Positions 46,982 to 56,513 of a stretch of 64,000 nucleotides of DNA are shown piece after piece. Location of the stretch: NCBI RefSeq assembly GCF_900116285.1, contig NZ_FPAJ01000002.1, positions 434,001 through 498,000 of the forward strand. The letters run 5' to 3'. The notes under the pieces are model-generated. The model searched no databases. It saw only the letters and a list, made by a program, of their open reading frames with translations, and was not told the DNA's origin. This stretch comes from Sulfitobacter marinus (GTDB lineage Bacteria > Pseudomonadota > Alphaproteobacteria > Rhodobacterales > Rhodobacteraceae). How positions within the stretch are numbered: position 1 is the first letter of the stretch; each line of letters begins with the position of its first letter. Made by a program: the position numbers and the translations under genes.

Positions 46982-47009
46982 ACACTGCCCGCGTTTTGGG
47001 CGGTGTTTT
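46982..47009 (+). terminator. Intrinsic terminator after folE2
   Basis: ACACTGCCC (46982-46990) pairs with GGGCGGTGT (46998-47006), with one G-U pair, and is followed by TTT. Confidence 0.75.
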
Positions 47010-47165
47010 GGGGCGTCTGTCGCATTTTTGGCAATCTTTATGCTGCGGTGCGGCGCAATCGGGATGCTGCTATGCAGAATGGTCAGTTCTCATCTTGGTC
47101 GGGTGCTATATGTTGAAGTCAACAGAGCGTAACAGGCGGAAATGCCTAGCAAAGAAAGGTCTATC

Positions 47166-47402
47166 ATGGCTTATAGCAGCACAATTTCCCACACCGGTGG
47201 CTTCTCCCTGAAAACACCATTTACGGCAATCGGGGCATTCTTTGCCGCCCTTGGTAACGCAATGATCGCAGCCAGCAGCAACTCTGCCCGCTTGCAAAAG
47301 GTTGAGATGTTGAACGCAAAATCCGACGCAGAGCTGGCGGAAATGGGCATCAAGCGTGATGATATCGTGCATCACGTGTTCCGTGACCTGTATTATATCT
47401 AA
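47166..47402 (+). CDS. DUF1127 family small protein
   Basis: A 78-residue protein from ATG 47166, with AAAGG at 47155-47159. The N-terminal part is an amphipathic helix; the C-terminal 40 residues, LNAKSDAELAEMGIKRDDIVHHVFRD, are the DUF1127 (YjiS-like) pattern. Short DUF1127 proteins have been tied to RNA turnover and to phosphate and nitrogen control in Agrobacterium, but the role here is unknown. It has its own leader (about 150 bases) and a strong terminator, consistent with a small, well-expressed single gene. Confidence 0.88.
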   Translation: MAYSSTISHTGGFSLKTPFTAIGAFFAALGNAMIAASSNSARLQKVEMLNAKSDAELAEMGIKRDDIVHHVFRDLYYI

Positions 47403-47419
47403 TCAGGTCCACCCCGGTA

Positions 47420-47458
47420 GAAAATGCGGCCCCGCTGACATCAGCGCGGGCCGTTTTC
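47420..47458 (+). terminator. Strong terminator after the DUF1127 gene
   Basis: Arms GAAAATGCGGCCCCGCTGA and TCAGCGCGGGCCGTTTTC form a long stem with small internal bulges, and the right arm ends in TTTTCGTTTTC. It lies 17 bases after the stop codon. Confidence 0.75.
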
Positions 47459-47514
47459 GTTTTCGGGACGTCTGATCCTTGACACCGTCGCTTTGCCACG
47501 CCAACGCTGCCCCT

Positions 47515-48963
47515 ATGTTGGACATGCGACCAGTTGGATATGTGATCGGGCTTTTGCTTGCCGTGCTTGGCATCGCGATGATTGTACCGATGTTGGTCGA
47601 TATCGCAGAAGGGCGCGGCCATTGGCCCGTGTTTGTGGAGTCTGGGCTGATCACCCTTTTAGGGGGCAGCATGATTGCGCTGGCCTGCGCTAATGGCGTC
47701 AAAGAAGGCCTGACAATTCAGCAGACCTTTTTGCTGACCACCGGCGTTTGGGTCATGTTGCCGCTGTTTGGGGCCTTACCTTTTATGCTGGGCGCGACCG
47801 AGGCGCGGTTTATCGATGCGATGTTCGAGGCCATGTCGGGCCTGACCACCACAGGATCGACGGTTTTCACTGGGCTTGATGGCTTGCCCAAGGGGCTTTT
47901 GCTGTGGCGCGGTATCCTGCAATGGCTGGGTGGGATCGGTATTATTGTGGTCGCGATGGTGTTTCTGCCCGAATTGCGGGTCGGTGGTATGCAGATATTC
48001 AAGTCAGAAGCGTTTGATACCTTTGGGAAAATCCTGCCGCGCGCGGGTCAAATCGCCAGTCAGATTTCGGTTATCTATGTCTGGCTTACCTTTGCTTGCA
48101 CGTTGACCTATCTGGCGCTTGGCATGAATCTGTTCGATGCAACGGTACATGCGCTGACGACGGTTTCGACCGGCGGTTTCTCGAATTATGACGCGTCTTT
48201 CGGCACATTCTCGGGGTCGGCCGAATATGCTGCATCGTTCTTTATGATCCTCGCCGCATTGCCGTTTGTCCGCTATGTGCAGCTGTTGAACGGGCACCCA
48301 ATGGCGCTGCACCGCGACCCGCAGGTGCGCGGGTTTATCTTGGTGGTCTTTGTGCTGGTGATCTTGATCTTTATCTCGATCCAAGGGGTATTCCCGCAGC
48401 ATTGGGAACAATCCCTGCGCGAGGCGTTGTTCAACATCACCTCGATCATCTCGGGCACGGGCTACGCGTCGGTGGATTATATGCAGTGGGGATCGTTTCC
48501 CGTCGCACTGTTCTTTTTCACCGGATTGATCGGCGGCTGCGCGGGATCGACTGCCTGTTCAATCAAGATTTTCCGCTATCAACTGCTGTTTGCGTCGATC
48601 CGCGCGCAGTTGCAGCGCATCCGCTCGCCCCACGGCGTCTTTACTCCACGCTATGACGGGCGGCCGATCAGCGGGGATGTCATGATCTCGGTAATGTCGT
48701 TTTTCATGTTCTTCACCCTGACGCTGGGCCTTGTTGCCGTCGCGCTCAGCATGACGGGGCTGGATTTTGTAACCTCTGTATCGGGGGCTGCGGCTGCGCT
48801 GGCCAATATCGGGCCGGGTCTTGGGGATATCATCGGACCAGCGGGCAACTTCAGCACGCTGAACGATCCGGCCAAATGGATACTGACCGCCGCAATGCTG
48901 ATCGGACGGCTGGAACTGATGGCGGTTTACGTCATCCTCACCTTTAAATTCTGGAGAGCCTGA
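47515..48963 (+). CDS. trkH: Trk-type potassium uptake protein
   Basis: A 482-residue membrane protein starting at ATG 47515 (47479 TTG and 47524 ATG are alternatives). TrkH/KtrB features are the repeated pore-helix filters, first MSGLTTTGSTVF and later ALTTVSTGGFSN, ITSIISGTGYASV and AALANIGPGLGD. It moves K+ with the help of a TrkA-like regulator, which is not in the window. The next gene starts in its stop codon (TGATG), an unexpected partner for an ion channel. Confidence 0.93.
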   Translation: MLDMRPVGYVIGLLLAVLGIAMIVPMLVDIAEGRGHWPVFVESGLITLLGGSMIALACANGVKEGLTIQQTFLLTTGVWVMLPLFGALPFMLGATEARFIDAMFEAMSGLTTTGSTVFTGLDGLPKGLLLWRGILQWLGGIGIIVVAMVFLPELRVGGMQIFKSEAFDTFGKILPRAGQIASQISVIYVWLTFACTLTYLALGMNLFDATVHALTTVSTGGFSNYDASFGTFSGSAEYAASFFMILAALPFVRYVQLLNGHPMALHRDPQVRGFILVVFVLVILIFISIQGVFPQHWEQSLREALFNITSIISGTGYASVDYMQWGSFPVALFFFTGLIGGCAGSTACSIKIFRYQLLFASIRAQLQRIRSPHGVFTPRYDGRPISGDVMISVMSFFMFFTLTLGLVAVALSMTGLDFVTSVSGAAAALANIGPGLGDIIGPAGNFSTLNDPAKWILTAAMLIGRLELMAVYVILTFKFWRA

Positions 48964-50564
48964 TGGCCAAGACAACGACCGCGCAAACCCGTCCTTTGGG
49001 TGCGCAAATCTCGCATATGCTCAAGGACCGCGGGATTGAGGTGATTTTCGGCATTCCCGGCGTGCATAATCAGGAAATGTATCGCGGGATCGAGGATTCC
49101 GGCCTGACCCATGTGCTGGCCCGCCATGAACAGGGTGCCGGATTTATGGCTGACGGCTATGCGCGGGCGACGGGAAAACCGGGGGTGGCCTATGTGATCA
49201 CCGGGCCGGGGCTGTGCAATATCATGACGCCGATGGGCCAGGCGACCAGCGATTCCGTACCCCTGCTGGTGTTGTCGTCCTGTCTGGATGAAACGGCCGC
49301 GCGCAAAGGCCAGCTGCATCAGATGAAAGACCAGCAAGCCGCCGCAGCGACGGTCTGCGACTGGTCCGAGGAAGCGCGCACCGCCAGTGCCGCCTATACG
49401 CTGATCGACCGCGCGCTGAGCGAATTTGCCACGCAGCGCCCCGGTGCCAAGCATATTCAGGTGCCGATTGCGGCGCTTGAGGCTGTAGCGCAGGGCCACT
49501 CCACATCGGGGGACGGCAAAGCGCGCCCCTTGGGCCCCGTTGCGCAGGACATTGCAAAGGTCCGTGATCTGTTGATGGCCTCCAAGCGTCCGCTGTTCGT
49601 TTTCGGCGGCGGGGCAAAGGGGGCAGGTGACGTGAATGCCCTGATGCGCCGCACGGGGGCTGCGTCCTTTACCACCTACGCCGGACGCGGGATGGTCGCC
49701 CCTGATGCGCCCTTGCACTTTGGATCAAGCTTGGCACGGCCCGGAAGCGCGGATGTGATCGCCAGCGCTGATCTGGTGATTGCGGTTGGCACCGAACTGG
49801 CCGAGGTGGACATATGGCGCGCGCATCTGGGCCACACTGCGCCCTTGGTGCGGGTTGATCTGGACCCTGCCGTGTTGACTGATGCCCAAGGGGCGCAGGT
49901 CCAGGTGCAAGGGGATACCGCCGCGTTTGTGTCCGGCTTGTGCGAAATGGATATTGACCGGCCTCAATCTGGCTGGACCGCGCAAGAGGTCGCTGAGGCG
50001 CGTGCACGCTGGCGGTCAGAGATTGAGGCAGAGCGTCCCGGCCTGCTGCCGGTCATTGATGCGCTGCACGCCGCAGTGCCCAAAGATGCGATGATCTATT
50101 CGGACATGACCCAATTCGCCTATGCCGCCAAAGAGGTGTGGGATATGGATGCGCCGGGTCACTGGCATCACCCTTACGGTTTCGGCACTTTGGGCTACGC
50201 GACCCCCGCTGCCATTGGTGGCGCGATCGGGCGGCCTGATGCGCCGACCTTGGCAATCATCGGCGATTACGGGTTTCACTATACCATGCAGGAACTTGGG
50301 GCTGCTGTTGAGCTGGGCCTGTCGCTGCCCATCATCCTGTGGGATAACGCCAAGCTGGGCGAAATCGAGGACAGCATGGTACGCGCGCAGATCGCGCCCA
50401 ATGCTGTGGTCGCGCATAATCCGGATTTCTGTAAACTGGCCGAGGCCTTTGGTGCCTTGTCGGTGGCCCCCAAGGCGCTGAGTGATCTGCCGCAGGTGCT
50501 GAAAAAAGCGTTCAGCGCCGGTCGCCCGACGTTGATTTATCTGACACCTGACATCACCGGCTAA
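48963..50564 (+). CDS. Thiamine diphosphate-dependent decarboxylase/synthase (AruI-like)
   Basis: A 533-residue ThDP enzyme of the acetolactate synthase/2-oxoacid decarboxylase superfamily. The Pyr domain holds FGIPGVHNQEMYRG and the catalytic Glu in RHEQGAGFMADGYAR. A middle domain follows, and the PP domain has the ThDP/Mg motif GDYGFHYTMQEL ending at LWDNAKLGEI. GIPGVH is typical of 5-guanidino-2-oxopentanoate decarboxylases (AruI) of arginine breakdown, but I cannot confirm that activity. It is translationally coupled to trkH. Confidence 0.85.
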   Translation: MAKTTTAQTRPLGAQISHMLKDRGIEVIFGIPGVHNQEMYRGIEDSGLTHVLARHEQGAGFMADGYARATGKPGVAYVITGPGLCNIMTPMGQATSDSVPLLVLSSCLDETAARKGQLHQMKDQQAAAATVCDWSEEARTASAAYTLIDRALSEFATQRPGAKHIQVPIAALEAVAQGHSTSGDGKARPLGPVAQDIAKVRDLLMASKRPLFVFGGGAKGAGDVNALMRRTGAASFTTYAGRGMVAPDAPLHFGSSLARPGSADVIASADLVIAVGTELAEVDIWRAHLGHTAPLVRVDLDPAVLTDAQGAQVQVQGDTAAFVSGLCEMDIDRPQSGWTAQEVAEARARWRSEIEAERPGLLPVIDALHAAVPKDAMIYSDMTQFAYAAKEVWDMDAPGHWHHPYGFGTLGYATPAAIGGAIGRPDAPTLAIIGDYGFHYTMQELGAAVELGLSLPIILWDNAKLGEIEDSMVRAQIAPNAVVAHNPDFCKLAEAFGALSVAPKALSDLPQVLKKAFSAGRPTLIYLTPDITG

Positions 50565-50566
50565 GA

Positions 50567-50609
50567 CGTTTTCTTGGAGGAAAACGGCGGGGAATTTTCA
50601 AAAAATTCC
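50567..50609. terminator. Tandem hairpins between convergent genes
   Basis: CGTTTTC/GAAAACG (50567-50573, 50580-50586) and GGAATTTT/AAAATTCC (50591-50598, 50602-50609) lie between the ThDP enzyme and the protease-like gene. Both hairpins have A/T-rich arms that could end transcription from either side. Confidence 0.55.
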
Positions 50610-50626
50610 GCGCCCCGTCGACTTTG

Positions 50627-52426
50627 TTATTCCCAGCAGTTGACCAAGACGGTCATGCCTTTGGCTTTGGCGCGCAAATCCTCCGGGTGCAAGGTGCCTG
50701 ATCCTTGGGTTGTCTCTATTGCGATGCCCGCCTGTTGCGCCAGATCACTGATCTGCGTGGCATCGACGGCAAAGTTCACGTCCTCGGGCAGGTGTTGCGC
50801 GCCATCTTCGCGGGGCAACAGCATGCCCAAGACCTGACCATTGCTGTCAAAAACCGGTCCGCCCGCGTCGCCAGATTGCGCGATAAGCTCAAGCCTTACG
50901 ACATTATCTTCGCCCTTCAATCCGCGCACATCGGCCAAAGCGCCGTATGTGACCGTCGCCGTGCCCAGCACGCCCTTGTAGGGGTAACCGGCGACTGCGA
51001 TTTCGGATTGTAGCCGTGGCAAAAGCGGGTTGAACATCGCGACCTCCATCGGTGCCAGACGGTCACTGGGTTTTAGCAGGGCAATACCATTGGCGGTGTC
51101 ATTCACAACCACACTTAGCTCCGTTTCATCCTCCAGCGTCATGCGACCACAATTTTGTACTGCTTGAGATGTTGTCGCGATGGTACCGACACCGTCGATG
51201 AAAAAGCCCGAGCGTGAAAGCTTGGGCTGGCGGACCTGCAGGCCGGACACCAGATCAATCGCCTGATCATCCCCGCCCGCTGCAACTGCGTCCAGCACGC
51301 CGGGAATGCGGGTAAAGCTTTTGGAAAGCTCTGACATCACGCGGCGGCGGCGGTCTTCGTCACCCGCGGGCCAAACAAGGGTAAAGCCTTTGATTTCGCC
51401 ATCTTCCAGCGATACTTGGGTCTGGCTGATGATGCCGCCATTTTCCCCGATCAATTCAAAGCTGTCGGATTTGCGTTCGCGCGGCCCGTCCTGGGGGACG
51501 ATTTCAAGGGTTTGCATGATCTCGTAAAGACCGGCCAGCGTGTCCTCATCACCCGCCTGGCTGATCAACAAAACCCGCGCGTTGATATCACCGGTCGCAT
51601 TGTACTGCACAAACGGCGGGTCGAGCTTTTCAAAGCTCACAATCTCGGTGGGCAAGAGCATCTCGATGCCCGCATCCGTGTTGCGGACAGTTTGCAGGCC
51701 AAGCCCCTCCAGCACGGCGTTATATTGTTTGTTCAGCGCTGCACGTTGCAATGTGGTTAGCACGCCAGTGGGGTCATAGCCGTTGACGGCTTGCCAGTCA
51801 GTCATCGACCCGCGCGTGCCGCGCCCGAATGCGCCGTCAATGGCACCGTTGTAGAAACCTGCCCATTGCAGCGCGATTTGCAATTGCTGGCGCTCCTCGC
51901 GCGACAGCGCCCGCTCGCTGCGGCGTGCCTCCGACACTGTCTCGTCAACGGGTGGTTCGGGCTTAGAAATTTCTGCAACGGTCGGAGTGTTGTCACTGAC
52001 AGGGGGCAGCGTCGTCTCGGCAATCGGGGCTGCGGGGGCTTGGGCTGTCACTTCAGGCTCGGCCGGGGCAATCAAGGGGATGCTCAGCACATTCGCGCCG
52101 ACGGGCCAGAACTGCTGTTGGAACCGGCTCGAGATTTGCACAAAGCTGTCACCGGGCACCAACCCCTCGCGACGATACCGGCGCAACAGCAACTCTGCAT
52201 CGTCGCGGCGATAGGGGCCGACGACAATTGCATACCAGCCACCGCCTAGCGAAAACCCGTTCACATCGTCGATGTTGTTGCTATAGGCCTGCGCCCGCTG
52301 GGTCGCGGCGGTTAGGGTTGGTTGTGCTTCAACCTGCAGCCAGACCACGTCGCTCGGGGATTGGGCCATCACGGAATAAGGTGTCAGAAGTAGGGCGGCA
52401 AACAGGGCTGCGATCAATCGCTTCAT
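50627..52426 (-). CDS. SPOR/peptidoglycan-binding protein with degenerate trypsin-like domain
   Basis: A 599-residue exported protein (signal peptide ends VMAQ). A SPOR-like domain (about 29-97) and a PG_binding_1 domain (about 175-225) suggest cell-wall contact. The C-terminal third folds like a trypsin/HtrA protease (about 400-560), yet the catalytic positions are changed: Gln421 for His (TTSQAV), Gly447 for Asp (ANGIALLK) and Ala521 for Ser (GDAGGP). Loss of all three points to a pseudoprotease. The N-terminal order SPOR, PG-binding, protease is intact, and no frameshift is seen. Confidence 0.87.
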   Translation of the reverse strand: MKRLIAALFAALLLTPYSVMAQSPSDVVWLQVEAQPTLTAATQRAQAYSNNIDDVNGFSLGGGWYAIVVGPYRRDDAELLLRRYRREGLVPGDSFVQISSRFQQQFWPVGANVLSIPLIAPAEPEVTAQAPAAPIAETTLPPVSDNTPTVAEISKPEPPVDETVSEARRSERALSREERQQLQIALQWAGFYNGAIDGAFGRGTRGSMTDWQAVNGYDPTGVLTTLQRAALNKQYNAVLEGLGLQTVRNTDAGIEMLLPTEIVSFEKLDPPFVQYNATGDINARVLLISQAGDEDTLAGLYEIMQTLEIVPQDGPRERKSDSFELIGENGGIISQTQVSLEDGEIKGFTLVWPAGDEDRRRRVMSELSKSFTRIPGVLDAVAAGGDDQAIDLVSGLQVRQPKLSRSGFFIDGVGTIATTSQAVQNCGRMTLEDETELSVVVNDTANGIALLKPSDRLAPMEVAMFNPLLPRLQSEIAVAGYPYKGVLGTATVTYGALADVRGLKGEDNVVRLELIAQSGDAGGPVFDSNGQVLGMLLPREDGAQHLPEDVNFAVDATQISDLAQQAGIAIETTQGSGTLHPEDLRAKAKGMTVLVNCWE

Positions 52427-52594
52427 GGTGAAAGTGCTCTCGTGCGTTTAAATTCAAGGCAGATAAACAGGAACACAGGGAAAATGCTATGGCCGTTCGC
52501 TGTGAAATAGGTATGAAATCATCACAAAGCTGCCAATTGACCCTTGGCCGAGCGCGCCGTAGGTAAGGCGCGCAGCAGTAAAGGCCTATATCCC

Positions 52595-53533
52595 ATGTCC
52601 GACCCGGTTCAGCGTCCCCGTTCCTTTCAGGAAATCATCCTTGCTCTCCAAACCTATTGGGCGCGGCAGGGCTGTGCAATCTTGCAACCCTACGACATGG
52701 AAGTCGGCGCAGGCACGTTCCACCCGGCAACCACATTGCGGTCCTTGGGCACCAACCCGTGGGCTGCCGCCTATGTGCAGCCGTCGCGCCGCCCAACCGA
52801 TGGCCGCTATGGCGAAAACCCGAACCGCTTGCAGCATTATTACCAGTATCAGGTGTTGATCAAACCAAGCCCGCCCAACCTGCAGGAACTGTATCTGGGA
52901 TCTCTTCAGGCGATCGGCATCGATATGGCGCTGCACGATATCCGTTTTGTCGAGGATGACTGGGAAAGCCCGACGCTGGGTGCATGGGGCTTGGGCTGGG
53001 AAGTCTGGTGCGACGGCATGGAAGTGTCGCAATTTACCTATTTTCAACAGGTCGGCGGACACGACTGCCACCCGGTCTCGGGCGAGCTGACCTATGGCCT
53101 TGAACGCCTTGCCATGTATGTTCTGGGCGTTGATCACGTGATGGACATGCCGTTCAACAGCCCCGACGCGCCGATCCCGCTGACCTATGGTGACATCTTC
53201 AAACAGACCGAAGAAGAATTCGCGCGCTGGAACTTTGACGTGGCCAATACCGAGGTGCTGCTGAACCACTTTGTCGAGGCGGAAAACGAATGTAACGCGA
53301 TCCTGTCCCAAGACGCTCAAGACCCCAAAACCGGCAAACGCATTATCATGGCGCATCCGGCCTATGATCAATGTATCAAGGCCAGCCACATCTTTAACCT
53401 GCTTGACGCACGCGGGGTTATTTCGGTGACGGAACGCCAGGCCTATATCGGGCGCGTCCGGACCTTGGCCAAAGCCTGCGCTGACGCCTTTGTTCAAACC
53501 CGCGCAGGCGGCTGGAGCGAGGACGCAGCATGA
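52595..53533 (+). CDS. glyQ: Glycyl-tRNA synthetase alpha subunit
   Basis: A 312-residue class II catalytic subunit, starting at ATG 52595 ([19 protein letters not shown]). Motifs [20 protein letters not shown] and ATTLRSLG are characteristic of GlyQ. It works as alpha2beta2 with GlyS, whose gene lies 609 bases on. A small gene, overlapping by ATGA, is set between the two subunits. Confidence 0.96.
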   Translation: MSDPVQRPRSFQEIILALQTYWARQGCAILQPYDMEVGAGTFHPATTLRSLGTNPWAAAYVQPSRRPTDGRYGENPNRLQHYYQYQVLIKPSPPNLQELYLGSLQAIGIDMALHDIRFVEDDWESPTLGAWGLGWEVWCDGMEVSQFTYFQQVGGHDCHPVSGELTYGLERLAMYVLGVDHVMDMPFNSPDAPIPLTYGDIFKQTEEEFARWNFDVANTEVLLNHFVEAENECNAILSQDAQDPKTGKRIIMAHPAYDQCIKASHIFNLLDARGVISVTERQAYIGRVRTLAKACADAFVQTRAGGWSEDAA

Positions 53534-54051
53534 ACGGCAAAATCGTCGGGGGCGTGATCCTGGCCGCAGCAGCGATTGCGGGCGTGACGCTCTACTACCT
53601 CCAGATCTACGGCTACTATCAAGACGCCCCAACACCGCCAAACGGCGTTGAATTGGTGTCGCTCGCAACAGGCTTGCCCGAACCCATCGCGACAGAAAAC
53701 TTTCGTGCCATTGACGCGGATAGCTCTCCGATCCGCTACCGCGCCTGTTTTGACACCACAGCCAGCCTTGCCACGCTGTCGGAAACCTATGTGGCGACCG
53801 ACAAGATCGAACCGCGCAATGCGCCGGGGTGGTTTGACTGTTTCGATGCCAAAGCGATTGGGGAAGCGCTGGACGCCGGTACGGCCCAAACGTTCCTAAG
53901 CCAAAAGAACGTCCATTACGGCGTGGACCGTGTTGTCGCCATCACATCAGACGGTCAGGGCTATATCTGGCATGAACTGAACGATTGCGGTGAAAAATCC
54001 TATGACGGCACCGTCGTGGGCGAAAGCTGCCCCGCGAAATCCGGCCAATAA
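53530..54051 (+). CDS. Small membrane-anchored protein between glyQ and glyS (DUF6446-like)
   Basis: A 173-residue protein whose ATG overlaps the glyQ stop (ATGA). An N-terminal hydrophobic anchor (7-27) precedes a mostly extracytoplasmic domain of about 140 residues with four cysteines (in RACFDTT, WFDCFDA, NDCGEK and ESCPA). Such a gene inside the glyQ-glyS pair looks like a lineage-conserved feature (DUF6446-like), but I am not sure of the family. No enzymatic motif is visible; the tie to glycyl-tRNA synthesis may be only co-expression. Confidence 0.8.
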   Translation: MNGKIVGGVILAAAAIAGVTLYYLQIYGYYQDAPTPPNGVELVSLATGLPEPIATENFRAIDADSSPIRYRACFDTTASLATLSETYVATDKIEPRNAPGWFDCFDAKAIGEALDAGTAQTFLSQKNVHYGVDRVVAITSDGQGYIWHELNDCGEKSYDGTVVGESCPAKSGQ

Positions 54052-54141
54052 GGGGCCTTCTCTGGCTCTTAAATATCCTCGCGCGAAGCGCAAAAGAATC
54101 TTAGCCGCACCACATAACGCGGCAACCGAAAGGTACCACTG

Positions 54142-56424
54142 ATGCCCGACCTGCTGATTGAGCTTTTCTCAGAAGAAATTCCCGCCCGGATGCAGGCGCG
54201 GGCCGCTGATGATTTGAAAAAACTGATAACGAATGGCTTGGTCGAGGCGGGGCTGACCTATGCCTCAGCCGCTGCATTTTCCACGCCGCGCCGTTTGACC
54301 CTGACCGTTGAGGGCATGCTGGACGCCAGCCCGTCCATCACCGAAGAACGCAAAGGCCCCAAGGCCGACGCGCCGGGAAAAGCCATCGAAGGGTTCTTGC
54401 GCGGTGCTGGTCTGACCCGCGACCAACTGGAAGAACGTGAAACGCCCAAGGGCAACATCCTGTTCGCGATGATCAAAAAGCCGGGCCGCCCCGCGTCCGA
54501 GATTGTGGCCGAGGTGCTTGAAACCACGATCCGCAATTTCCCATGGCCGAAATCCATGCGCTGGGGCACCGGTTCCTTGCGTTGGGTGCGCCCGCTGCAT
54601 TCCATCCTGTGCATCCTGACAGCCGAGGACGGCGCGCAGGTTGTGCCAATGACAGTTGACGGAATCGAAGCAGGGGCCACCACGCGTGGTCACCGTTTCC
54701 TTGCGCCTGACACCATCACCGTCAGCAATTTCGACGACTACACCGCCAAGCTGAAACGCGCCTTTGTGGTGCTGGACCCGGCCGAACGGCGCGATGCGAT
54801 CTGGCATGACGCGACCAATATGGCCTTTGCCAATGGGCTTGAGGTTGTCGAGGACGCAGGTCTGCTGGCCGAGGTCGCAGGGCTGGTGGAATGGCCTGTG
54901 GTGTTGATGGGCCGGATTGGCGATGATTTCCTTGATCTGCCGCCCGAGGTTTTGCAGACCTCAATGAAAGAACATCAAAAGTTCTTTTCCGTGCGCCACC
55001 CCAAGTCTGGCCGCATCGAGCGTTTTATCACTGTCGCGAACCGCACCACTGCTGATGACGGTGTTACGATCTTGGCGGGTAATGAAAAGGTGCTTTCCGC
55101 CCGTCTGTCGGACGCCAAATTCTTTTGGGAGAACGACCTGCGCATCGCCAAATCTGATGCGGGCATGCAGACATGGGTCGACCGTCTGTCGAACGTGACC
55201 TTCCACAACAAGCTGGGCACACAGGCCGAGCTGATCTCGCGCATGGAAGCACTGGCGGGCGAACTGGCCCCGATGGTCGGTGCCGATGCAGTCGAGGCCC
55301 GCGAGGCCGCACGGTTTGCCAAGGCCGATCTGTCGTCCGAAATGGTCTATGAATTCCCCGAACTTCAGGGGCTTATGGGCAGCTATTATGCCAAGGCTGC
55401 GGGCAAATCCGACGCCATCGCCGACGCCGCCCAAGACCACTACGCGCCGCTTGGCCCGTCGGACGATGTACCGACCGCGCCGGTTTCTATCGCCGTGGCA
55501 TTGGCCGAGAAGCTCGACAAGCTGACCGGGTTCTGGGCGATTGATGAAAAGCCGACAGGGTCGAAAGACCCCTTTGCGCTGAGACGTGCTGCGTTGGGTG
55601 TTATTCGGATTTTGGTTGAGAATGATGTTCGACACCCGTTTATGTACTCACACCTGATGGCATTGATTGCGGAGCATATCGGTTACGATGAAAAAGATCG
55701 TGAACAATTAATCGACGTTATGGCCGAGTTCAACGAACGCGCGAAATTGTTGGATCAGTTGCCTTCCAATCGTATGACACCGGATTTGGCAAAATTTGTT
55801 GGCGACAAAATGAGAAGTGAATTCGGTAGTAAAGCCGAAGAACTCAAAACAACTGGCGAAAATTTAAGGAAAAAACTTGAGGTCGCGAAGGATAGAGCCG
55901 CCGACCTCCTCTCCTTCCTCCACGACCGCCTCAAGGTTTACCTCAAGGACCAAGGCGTCCGTCACGACATCATCGATGCTTGCATTGCGATGGAAGGAAA
56001 CGACGACCTAACCCTTCTGGTCAAACGCGCCAAAGCCCTTAGCGAAACGCTGAAAACCGACGACGGTGAAAACCTGATCCAAGGCTTCAAGCGCGCCAAT
56101 AACATCCTGTCCCAAGCGGAAGCGGCGGATGGGGTCGAATACTCCTATGGTGCAGACATCAAGTTTGCGGAAACCGACGAAGAACGCGCATTGTTCGACG
56201 CGCTTGATAAAGCCGAAGCGCAGATCAATCCGGCGATGGCGGCGCAAGACTTTACCGCCGCCATGTCCGCCATGGCATCCTTGCGCGGGCCGATTGATGC
56301 GTTTTTCGATGCGGTGCAGGTAAATTCCGACAACAGCACCGTGCGGCGCAACCGGTTGAACCTGCTCAGCCGCATCCGCGCCATCTGTAGCTCGGTCGCG
56401 GACCTGACCAAAATCGACGGCTAA
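54142..56424 (+). CDS. glyS: Glycyl-tRNA synthetase beta subunit
   Basis: A 760-residue GlyS. The N-terminal MPDLLIELFSEEIPARMQ and later KEHQKFFSVRHPKSGR are typical, and the C-terminal anticodon-binding part ends with LLSRIRAICSSVADLTKIDG-like helices. It is about 70 residues longer than the E. coli subunit (689). The extra length falls mainly at residues 494-580, where the DNA is clearly AT-richer than the rest of the gene and the protein becomes highly charged. The flanks, DLLSFLHDRLKVYLKDQG and upstream LRRAALGVIRIL, are normal. Confidence 0.95.
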   Translation: MPDLLIELFSEEIPARMQARAADDLKKLITNGLVEAGLTYASAAAFSTPRRLTLTVEGMLDASPSITEERKGPKADAPGKAIEGFLRGAGLTRDQLEERETPKGNILFAMIKKPGRPASEIVAEVLETTIRNFPWPKSMRWGTGSLRWVRPLHSILCILTAEDGAQVVPMTVDGIEAGATTRGHRFLAPDTITVSNFDDYTAKLKRAFVVLDPAERRDAIWHDATNMAFANGLEVVEDAGLLAEVAGLVEWPVVLMGRIGDDFLDLPPEVLQTSMKEHQKFFSVRHPKSGRIERFITVANRTTADDGVTILAGNEKVLSARLSDAKFFWENDLRIAKSDAGMQTWVDRLSNVTFHNKLGTQAELISRMEALAGELAPMVGADAVEAREAARFAKADLSSEMVYEFPELQGLMGSYYAKAAGKSDAIADAAQDHYAPLGPSDDVPTAPVSIAVALAEKLDKLTGFWAIDEKPTGSKDPFALRRAALGVIRILVENDVRHPFMYSHLMALIAEHIGYDEKDREQLIDVMAEFNERAKLLDQLPSNRMTPDLAKFVGDKMRSEFGSKAEELKTTGENLRKKLEVAKDRAADLLSFLHDRLKVYLKDQGVRHDIIDACIAMEGNDDLTLLVKRAKALSETLKTDDGENLIQGFKRANNILSQAEAADGVEYSYGADIKFAETDEERALFDALDKAEAQINPAMAAQDFTAAMSAMASLRGPIDAFFDAVQVNSDNSTVRRNRLNLLSRIRAICSSVADLTKIDG

Positions 56425-56513
56425 CAGTCACCTTCTTTGGTCTGGCAGGGCGCATCAAGCCTTGCCAGACAACACTGAAAGCCTATGCTGCGCACAAACA
56501 AAAAGGTGCCGCA

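Noticed and set aside
45835-47034. Open frame of 399 codons opposite folE2
   Set aside because: Antisense shadow of folE2 that runs through its terminator.
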